DNA from: an uncultured bacterium
GTDB lineage: Bacteria > Actinomycetota > Coriobacteriia > Coriobacteriales > Atopobiaceae
Assembly: GCA_905214865.1 (NCBI GenBank)
Contig: CAJMNO010000050.1
Location: forward strand, 1 to 9,533
Length of the DNA stretch: 9,533 bases
Reading direction: 5' to 3'
Positions 1 through 6,800 of the stretch are shown piece by piece (position 1 is the first letter of the stretch; each line of letters opens with the position of its first letter). Both the position numbers and the translations under genes were made by a program. Below the pieces are notes generated by a model. That model was not told where the DNA came from. It saw nothing but the letters and a program-made list of their open reading frames with translations, and searched no databases.

Positions 1-184
1 GTTCCCTTGGGTTCTCGGGGCTACCGCTCTGGCTTCAGCTTGACTGTAATGGGGGGGACGGTGCCCTCGTGCCTGTCTGGTCCGACGAGGGGGCCTGCCT
101 CACGCTCGGCATGACGCCTGGCTTCTGGCACGTAAGTAGCCCGTCCTCAAGAGCACCGGGCAATTTTGGGCCGCCCCGGCTCAA

Positions 185-204
185 GTCATACTTCGGTATG
201 ACGC
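185..204 (+). promoter_or_regulatory. Dyad element upstream of the small membrane protein gene
   Basis: GTCATAC (185-191) and GTATGAC (196-202) form a perfect 7-bp inverted repeat around the four bases TTCG. It lies 78 bases before the start codon at 283. Bases 186-204 match the minus-strand sequence at 8126-8108 upstream of the giant surface protein at 16 of 19 positions. The stem and UUCG loop would also make a stable RNA hairpin, so it could be an operator or part of a transcript leader. No convincing -35/-10 pair was found around it. The rest of 1-282 holds no gene I can support; a CCCTCGT/ACGAGGG inverted repeat sits at 64-91. Confidence 0.4.
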
Positions 205-282
205 ATCGGCAAACGCGGCTCTGTACCATTCCTGAAAGCGAAGGGCAACGGGCCCTCGTGAGAACACACAAAGGAGAGATCG

Positions 283-711
283 ATGAGTCAGAACAGCAAC
301 AGCAAGCCTGCCGGCAGCAGCGTACTTCGCGTGGCTTCGATCATCATGATCGTGTATGCAGTCATCAACCTCGTGGTTGGCCTGTTTATGATGGTAGGCG
401 TCTACGCGGCATCGCTGGATGACATGTTGGGCATCGCGGCCGGCGTTGCGGCAATCCTCGGCGTTGTGGCGTTTCTCAGCGGCCTTCTCAACCTCTTCGT
501 GGGTGTCGTTGGCCTCAACGCGTCCAAGCGCAACGACAAGAACACCCTCGCATTCGTCCTTGGTGTCATCAGCGTCATCTATGGCATCTACGGCATCGTG
601 AGTGCCATCAGCACCGGTGACGGCGGCTCCATCGCAAATGCGTTCGCCGGCATCATCCTGCCTGCACTCTACCTCTACGGCGTCGTCCAGACCAGGAAGG
701 CCATCGCTTAG
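283..711 (+). CDS. Small four-helix integral membrane protein, function unknown
   Basis: I do not recognise a family. The 142-residue product has a short polar N-terminus (residues 1-14, Ser/Asn-rich) and four hydrophobic stretches at about 17-42, 49-78, 88-108 and 118-136, rich in Gly, Val, Ile and Ala. These are joined by short loops, including a charged KRNDKN loop near 82-87, and the protein ends RKAIA. It has no cleavable signal peptide and no visible catalytic motif, so it is probably a cytoplasmic-membrane protein of the kind annotated as a hypothetical membrane protein. The ATG at 283 is preceded by AAGGAGAG at 271-278, a near-ideal ribosome binding site. A hairpin just after the stop separates it from the peptidase gene on the same strand, although read-through is possible because no clear promoter is seen before that gene. 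A dyad at 185-204 lies upstream. Confidence 0.85.
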   Translation: MSQNSNSKPAGSSVLRVASIIMIVYAVINLVVGLFMMVGVYAASLDDMLGIAAGVAAILGVVAFLSGLLNLFVGVVGLNASKRNDKNTLAFVLGVISVIYGIYGIVSAISTGDGGSIANAFAGIILPALYLYGVVQTRKAIA

Positions 712-721
712 GGTCACAACC

Positions 722-753
722 GAGACAAGGGGGCAGCTCGGCCCCCTTGTCTC
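722..753 (+). terminator. Hairpin terminator after the membrane protein gene
   Basis: GAGACAAGGGGGC (722-734) pairs perfectly with GCCCCCTTGTCTC (741-753), a 13-bp stem closing a 6-base loop, starting 11 bases after the stop codon. The stem is very stable but is followed by ATATCGC rather than a run of T, so termination may be partial and some transcription may continue into the peptidase gene. The stem would work on either strand. Confidence 0.7.
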
Positions 754-826
754 ATATCGCAAGGCAACGCATCCGTGACGAGGCACCAACACCACGCATC
801 CCCAGGCACGCAAGGAGGGAACGAAG

Positions 827-2908
827 ATGACGAAGAGCAGGACGTGGAGCGCGCGCGGAGTGGCTACGCTTGCCCTGGCAGGCATCCTTTCTCTCTCGAG
901 CATGGGACTTGTGGGGTGCGCGGACGAAACGTCCGCAGAAGCGCCTGCGGGCGTTTCGGGAACGGACCTGGGCACGGCGGGCCTACGCGATTACTACGTG
1001 GACGTCGCCTCGGCAAAGAGCGCCACGGTGATGGTCTACATGTGCGGGTCGGATCTAGAGTCCGGCTACGGCGCGGCATCCGCCGACATCGAGGAGATGC
1101 TCGAGGCCGACCTCGGCGACGACGTGAACGTGGTCGTGGAGACGGGCGGGGCCTCGGAGTGGTCCTTCTCGCCTGAGGCCGACCCCTCCACGCGCCAACG
1201 ATGGGTCCTCGAGGATGGCGAGGCAAGCCTCGTCCAGGATGCCGGAGAAGGCACGATGCTCGACGAGGACGAGGTTGCGGACTTCTGCTCGTGGGCGGCC
1301 GAGGAGTACCCCGCGGACCGCTACATCCTCGTCTTCTGGGACCACGGTGGCGGCACCATTGGCGGCTTTGGGTATGACGAGAACTACCCCGACGCCCCCG
1401 CCCTCACACTTTCCCAGCTGCGCAACGCCATCAAGGCGAGCGGCGTGACGTTTGACATGGTGGGCTTTGATGCCTGCCTCATGGCCACGGTCGAGTGCTC
1501 CTGGGCCATGGAACCCGTGGCGGACTACCTCGTGGCCTCCGAACAGACCGAGCCTGGCGACGGCTGGTCGTGGACCGGCTTCCTCAATCAGCTGGGGTCT
1601 GACCCCTCCACTGCCACGACGGACCTTGGCAAGACCATCATCGATGACTTCTCGGCCCACTACGCTGAGACGGGCGAGGAAGACACGACGCTCTCCCTCA
1701 TCGACCTGCGCGAGGTCAGCCGCGTCTACGAGCGCCTGTCGACGTTCCTCGACGGGGCCGCCGACAGCATCAAGGCAGACAACGACCTCTTCATGACCAT
1801 GTCTGGGGCCCGCTCCCGAGCGAAGTCCTATGCGGAGGGCTCCGTGGACCAGGTCGACCTCGTTGACATGATCGACCGCACGGACCTCGAGGGGGCTGAC
1901 GACGTGTCCGAGGCGGTGGCGAGCTGCGTCAAGTATCGGAGCAACACGTCCTCGGGCTCCAACGGCATCTCGATGTACTTCCCGTACTCCGAGGTCTCCC
2001 AGTACTCTGACGTTCGTCAGGTTCTTGAGGACATCGGCTATGCGGAGCCCGTCGCCTTCTACGACTACTTCCTGAGCGTCATGGGCAATTCCCCCACGAC
2101 ATCGAGCCACGGCATCGTGAGCTCGCATGCGAACGCACAGGTCGCCCAGGACTCGGACACGGCTGCAAGCGCGTCCTCATCGAGCGGCAGCTACGCAAAC
2201 GAGTCCCTCTCGTCCGAGGACTGGTTCGAGGACCTCTCGAACGACTTCTCCTACCAGGAGCTTCCCGACGAGCTTGAGCTTACTCAGGACGGCTCGGACT
2301 GGGTCGTGAAGATGGATGACGACCTGTGGGATGCCTTCGCGGACTTCCAGATTACGGTCATGCAGAACTATGATGACGGCTACCTCATGCTGGGCACCGA
2401 TGATGCCTACCAGGTAACGGATGGCGGGGACATCGCGGTGGACTTTGACGGCGAGTGGCTCTCGATTGACGGCAGCCTCTTCTCGTTCTACTGCGATGCG
2501 CCGGAGGAGACCGAGGATGGCGAGATTCGCTACTCCGGAACCATTCCAGCGATCCTCAACGGCGGGGGGCAGGTCGATCTGGTGGTGACCTGGCCAACGG
2601 CGAGCGAGCGCGGTGACGGCGAGACCATCGGGTATGTTCAGGGCTATCGGATGTCTGGACAGGACTACGTCCTCGGTCGCGGGCTTGGACAACTCGAGGC
2701 GGGCGACACGCTGACGCCGATCTTTGATTACTTTGACTCCGAGGGCAACTGGGTCGAGACGCTCCAAGGCGATGCCATCACGGTGTCCGACCCGTCAAGC
2801 ATCGAGGTGCGCTACGAGGATGCCGGCGATGCGGACGTGCTGTTCTGGGGAACGCTGACCACGGTCTATGGCTCCCAGGTTGACACCGAGGTCTTGGCCA
2901 CAGAGTAG
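827..2908 (+). CDS. Clostripain-family (C11) cysteine peptidase, secreted lipoprotein
   Basis: The 693-residue product begins with a lipoprotein signal: basic residues, a hydrophobic stretch (about 11-28) and the lipobox LVGC, with Cys31 as the expected lipidated residue. It should therefore sit on the outer face of the membrane. Residues about 64-420 match the C11/clostripain fold: VMVYMCGSDLE near the start, the catalytic His in WDHGGG (His173) and the catalytic Cys in GFDACLM (Cys217). Clostripain enzymes cut after Arg or Lys; the specificity of this one is inferred from the family only. A Ser/Ala-rich linker (about 422-460) leads to an acidic, beta-rich C-terminal region (about 463-693) that I do not recognise and that may bind substrate or wall. 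The ATG at 827 follows AAGGAGG at 812-818. The protein is strongly acidic. It ends at a clear terminator and is probably transcribed alone or by read-through from the membrane protein gene. Confidence 0.9.
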   Translation: MTKSRTWSARGVATLALAGILSLSSMGLVGCADETSAEAPAGVSGTDLGTAGLRDYYVDVASAKSATVMVYMCGSDLESGYGAASADIEEMLEADLGDDVNVVVETGGASEWSFSPEADPSTRQRWVLEDGEASLVQDAGEGTMLDEDEVADFCSWAAEEYPADRYILVFWDHGGGTIGGFGYDENYPDAPALTLSQLRNAIKASGVTFDMVGFDACLMATVECSWAMEPVADYLVASEQTEPGDGWSWTGFLNQLGSDPSTATTDLGKTIIDDFSAHYAETGEEDTTLSLIDLREVSRVYERLSTFLDGAADSIKADNDLFMTMSGARSRAKSYAEGSVDQVDLVDMIDRTDLEGADDVSEAVASCVKYRSNTSSGSNGISMYFPYSEVSQYSDVRQVLEDIGYAEPVAFYDYFLSVMGNSPTTSSHGIVSSHANAQVAQDSDTAASASSSSGSYANESLSSEDWFEDLSNDFSYQELPDELELTQDGSDWVVKMDDDLWDAFADFQITVMQNYDDGYLMLGTDDAYQVTDGGDIAVDFDGEWLSIDGSLFSFYCDAPEETEDGEIRYSGTIPAILNGGGQVDLVVTWPTASERGDGETIGYVQGYRMSGQDYVLGRGLGQLEAGDTLTPIFDYFDSEGNWVETLQGDAITVSDPSSIEVRYEDAGDADVLFWGTLTTVYGSQVDTEVLATE

Positions 2909-2934
2909 TGCGTCTTTGGTCGCAGGGCAGATGC

Positions 2935-2974
2935 GGGCCCGGCCGTGCGTGAGCGCGGGCCGGGCCTTCCTCTT
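2935..2974 (+). terminator. Intrinsic terminator of the peptidase gene
   Basis: GGCCCGGCC (2936-2944) pairs with GGCCGGGCC (2958-2966). An inner GCG/CGC pair (2947-2949 with 2954-2956) closes a TGAG loop. The tail TTCCTCTT follows. It begins 26 bases after the peptidase stop codon and has the form of a GC-rich actinobacterial terminator with a weak pyrimidine tail. Confidence 0.75.
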
Positions 2975-3257
2975 AGGTGGGCTGCACGTAAGGCCCCGTG
3001 CCCTTGGGAGCGCCTTGGGAGCGGCCTTGCCGTGCCTCTTTGGACCGGACCCAGGCCAGGCGCACGCCCACGAGGGCGCCTGGCCAAGCGATGGGGCCCC
3101 ATGACCTCTCGCACCCCCCCTCGCGTCCTGCGCCAGGGGAGAACGGCCGCCAGCGAGCCTCATGCCTGTGGACGAGGTCAAGGCGGCATGGGATGCTGGC
3201 GGGCTTTTGGATGCTGACGACAAGCCAATCGCTCGGCCGGTGCGAGCCCTGTGCGCA
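2975..3257. other. Gene-free spacer between convergent genes, with one strong hairpin
   Basis: This GC-rich stretch lies between the plus-strand peptidase and the minus-strand channel. No frame here has both a ribosome binding site and a believable product. It holds a perfect 10-bp inverted repeat, GGCCAGGCGC (3054-3063) with GCGCCTGGCC (3076-3085), around a 12-base loop, and a smaller GCTCG/CGAGC repeat (3231-3247) that comes 11 bases after the channel stop on the minus strand. Either could help end channel transcription, but neither has a T tract. A direct repeat CCTTGGGAGCG-like occurs at 3002-3023. Confidence 0.4.
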
Positions 3258-3683
3258 CTACTCCTGCGAGCCGCGCAGCCGGCGCACGTTGCGCGAGAGC
3301 TCTGCCAGCTCCTCCTGCGTCAGTTGGTCCAGGTGCTCCAGCTTGTCCAGGTACAGGGCCAGGCTCTCGTTGCGCCGCGCCAGCATGAGCTCGTTGCAGT
3401 AGCTGACCACCGCCGCCGTGAGCACCGCCACGAACAGGATCCCCACCACGCTGAGCGCAACCACAATCGCGCGGCCAACGGGGCTCGTGACAGTGATGTC
3501 CCCGTAGCCAATGGTCGTGACCGCCTGGAAGCAGCACCACAGCGCATCGCTCAAGCTGCCCACGCCCGGGTCCACCAGCGCGAGCAGCGCGGACGCCGCG
3601 ACGAACGTCACCAGGAACCCCCACGTGGCGCGGGAAAGGCCGGTACTGCGCATCACGGCGCGCAGCAGCTTTCGGTTGAGCAT
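3258..3683 (-). CDS. Two-transmembrane potassium channel (Kir/KcsA-type pore, no RCK domain)
   Basis: This 141-residue membrane protein would pass K+ through a tetrameric pore. It shows a first helix (about 19-37), a pore helix (about 44-55), the selectivity filter TTIGYGD (56-62) and a second helix (about 72-95). A charged C-terminal tail (about 98-141, many Leu/Glu/Arg) looks helical and may be a coiled coil that aids tetramer formation. There is no TrkA-N/RCK nucleotide- or calcium-binding domain, so gating is unclear. The frame is open from an ATG at 3722, but I chose 3683: on the minus strand GGAGG stands five bases before this ATG (MLNRK). The longer form would also begin inside a strong hairpin (3708-3737). 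It follows the giant surface protein on the same strand, but the hairpin suggests separate control or attenuation. The function rests on the filter motif and is firm at family level. Confidence 0.88.
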   Translation of the reverse strand: MLNRKLLRAVMRSTGLSRATWGFLVTFVAASALLALVDPGVGSLSDALWCCFQAVTTIGYGDITVTSPVGRAIVVALSVVGILFVAVLTAAVVSYCNELMLARRNESLALYLDKLEHLDQLTQEELAELSRNVRRLRGSQE

Positions 3684-3707
3684 CGAAGCCTCCATCTCGA
3701 ACGAGAT

Positions 3708-3737
3708 GCCCCGTCCGCCCAAGAGGACGGACGGGGC
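3708..3737 (-). terminator. Hairpin between surface protein and channel genes
   Basis: GCCCCGTCCG (3708-3717) pairs perfectly with CGGACGGGGC (3728-3737), a 10-bp stem around a 10-base loop. On the minus strand it lies about 84 bases after the surface-protein stop and 24 bases before the channel start. No T tract follows on the minus strand (ATCTCGTT), so it may be a weak terminator, an attenuator or an RNA-stabilising stem in the channel leader. Confidence 0.5.
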
Positions 3738-3820
3738 CTTCTGCAGCGAGTCACAGCCTACCGCAGTCAGGGGTTCTCGGGCGCTGGGCCTTATCGCCCG
3801 CCGCAGGTCCCTGCAGGTCG

Positions 3821-6800
3821 CTAACCACGGTCATTGGAACGGTGCCGGAGCACCAGCGCAGCCACCAAGATCGTGGCTCCGCCCAGAGCGATGAGGGCGA
3901 GTGTCGCGGTGCCCAGCGAGGTGTCTCCCGTTTGGGGGGTGCCCGACGTGGAGGCCGTCTTCGTGGAGGCTGTGGCATTGCCCGTGCCTGCGGAAGCGTT
4001 AGTTCCGCCGCCGGTCGCAGTGCCGTTGTCCGTGGTGCCACTGGTCGTAGCGTCACCGGTCGCAGCGCCATTGTCAGTGGTGCCGCCCCCATCCGGATTG
4101 AGGCCGGACACGGTCTCGGAGGCAACCGGCTTGAAGAACCTGAGAAGGCCGGCGTTCAGATAGTTGACGAGCCTCTTAGTTGCCGTGTACGTGCTGTCGG
4201 AATCGGCATTGGAGTAGGTGTGCGTGACATCAAGGGTAACCGTCTGGGACGAGACCACGATGTTGTTGTAGCTCACGTCACAGCGATACACCGCGCCATC
4301 GTCGGCCGCTCCCACCTCATTGATGGTGTAGGTGGAGGTGTAGGTCTTGCTGTCCTGCGTGCTGACGGTGGGTCCGGACGAAATCTCCTGCCAGTGGGGT
4401 TCAGAGGCCCCCTTGCGATACCAGCGGAAGAGCGGCCGCTTGTCCGGATCGGTGGAGCCGGAGTCATAGTAGCTGCCACTCGTGGCGAGCGTGAGGGACT
4501 CCCCCATCCTGCGCGTCGCCTTGCTGGTGGACGTGTCGCTCGGGTCGCTCGTGTTGGCCTGGCCCAGGATGTTGATGCCGTCCACCGCCATCGCATCGCC
4601 AGTCGGCAGGGTGGTCACGTTCACGATGGGCGAGCGCAGGCTCACCTGCTTGCCCGTTCCGTCCACGACAAACACCGCAAAGCGGTAGTTGCTGCTGGTG
4701 GAGAGGCCACCCCAGACGTAGCTTGTGGTGGAGCCGTCCAACGGGTGGGCGTAGCTGTAGTGGTCATCATCGTTTATTGGATACATGGCGACCACGTACT
4801 TGTAGCCGTTCGCCTTCTGTTCGGAGGTCAGGATGTCGTTCCAGGACAGGGTGACCGCGTCCTTGCCCGTAGTGGCATCGTAGCTGGCGCCGGTCGTGGA
4901 GAAGCCACTCACCATGGGCACCTCAGGCTGCTTCACGTTGGTGACATCGTAGCCCACGATCCAGAACTGGTTGGTGGCAGGACGCGTGCCGTCGGCGGGC
5001 ATGTCGGAGGAGCTCTGGTCCACCGCGAGCCTCCAGCTGAAGCCATAGCCCTCGGCAGCCTCGGGCTGGCTGTCCACGGTGCCCGTGAACGAGAAGCCCG
5101 TGGAGCTGGACTTGAGCGTCGTGTAGCCGCCCGACAGCTCGAACACCGCACCGGTGACGAGCTCGTTTCCACCAAGCCCGAAGCCGGCGCCTATCTGCAG
5201 GGCAACGGAGCCGCCCACGTCGACGGTCGTTTCGGTCTCGTTCTCGGCCGCGATGGTCTGCTCTACGGAGGCGCCCTCCTCGTTCGAGACGATGGACCAG
5301 GCATCCTTCCCGTCAGCCTGGTACGTGAAGGCACGCTTGGCGCTGGGAAGCAGAGTCGTCTTGGTCAGGGTATCGACACCATAGCTGGCAGGGTCGCCCT
5401 GCTTGTTGCTGAGGATGTCGGAGATCTTGTAGGTGAGCGGCGTAGAGCTGCTGCTGCTCACGCTGGCATCGAGATTGTACTCGTCGACCGTCTCGTCCCA
5501 GGTCTCCTGGCCCACGACCGCGGTGACCGGCGTGAGGAACACGGGCATGACGACGTCCGTCCACTTCGGGTTGCTGGAGTCGCTGACCTCGTACCAGTAG
5601 TACATGATGGGCACGGTGTATACCACGGCCTTGTTGCCTTCGGCCGCATGTGCATCGTAGTCCACGCCGTACGAAAGCGTCGAGGAGTTCTGGTACTCGT
5701 AGCCCGCATGGGCCTTGAGCTCCCCCTCGAGCTCCACGCGCCCGAGGAAGCCGCCCGATGCCTCGCCGAAGATGCCGGCCTCTCCCTCGATGGACCAGCC
5801 GGAGCCAGAGGTGTTGCTGGACTCGGAGCCAAACGCGGTGCCGCCGTAGTTGAGGTAGTCGTAGCTGTCCTGGAGGTCCTGGAAGTACGGGGATCCCTGG
5901 AGCACAGCGAGCAGCTGCGGCGCAGTGTAGTACTCAGCTGCCGCCTTGAAGCGCACCTGCATGCCGTCATGGTCCACGTTGGGCAGGCACAGGCTGATCC
6001 AGCATCCGTACTGCGTCGTGTCATGGACGCGGACGCTCTCGTTTATGACGCCCTCCTCGCCGGTGGTGTAGCCCTGGAACTTGCCGCCAGACCACTTGGC
6101 GGTGAAGTGCGAGACGTCCATCCAGTAGTAGTCGTCGTCCTTGCCAAGATCCTCGTCGCGATGGACGCCGGTAACGGCGAGGAAGCTCTCCTCGTACTTG
6201 TCGGAGCCTGAGACGGCGCCCACACGCACATCGCCGATCCAGACCTGCTCCTTGCCCTTTGTACTACAGTGATGGTTCACCTGGTCAGAGGTGAGGCTGA
6301 TGCTGCCGAGAGTGTCGAGGCTCACCCCAGTGGCGAGATTGAACGAGTATATGTCCCCGCCCATGAGGACGTCGTCGTTCTCGGCGGCACCCTGGTTGAG
6401 GCCGTCCAGGCGTGCGGCACCCAGGGCAAAGGGCGCCAGTGTCGGTCGGTATCGGCCTTTCTGGTTCGCGTCCTTCCAGGCGGTCTCGGTGATGTGTGCG
6501 GCATCCTTGCCAAGAGACTTGCGGTAGTAGTCGGATACGACGAAATCGTCCTGGGACGTGTCATAGTACACGTAGCGGTAGCCGAAGTTTGAGTATTCCG
6601 CATTGGAGCTGCCACCGCAGTCCCAGCCGGCAATGATGAGGGCCGTGGCCGATTCGGTGTCGCTCGTCCTGAAGGTCCCGAAGGTGCAGTTTGCAGAGAC
6701 CATGGCGGAGGTTGCCCCGGCGGTCGTGCTCAGGGAGATGTAGTCGGTGCCCAAGCCATCGTTTACGACGGCGGAGAGCCGGTTGTTGGTGTCGTCCCAG

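Noticed and set aside
69..422. A plus-strand open frame across the left spacer
   Set aside because: It overlaps the well-supported membrane protein gene in another frame, has no ribosome binding site and shows no family resemblance.
1055..2128. A 357-codon open frame antisense to the peptidase
   Set aside because: It lies antisense to the catalytic domain containing the conserved His and Cys motifs and shows no family features.
3162..3257. A peptide-like stretch (MPVDEVKAAWDAGGLLDADD) in the spacer
   Set aside because: It looks fairly natural in composition but has no ribosome binding site and its frame continues into the antisense of the channel gene; it could be a fragment of an old gene, but I cannot support it.
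3684..3722. Longer start for the potassium channel at 3722
   Set aside because: It would place the start inside a strong hairpin and has no ribosome binding site, whereas GGAGG stands five bases before the ATG at 3683.
3842..6211. A 789-codon open frame on the plus strand
   Set aside because: It lies wholly antisense to the surface protein gene, whose domains are recognisable; the frame is rich in Gly/Arg/Val/His, typical of a GC-rich shadow, and has no suitable ribosome binding site.
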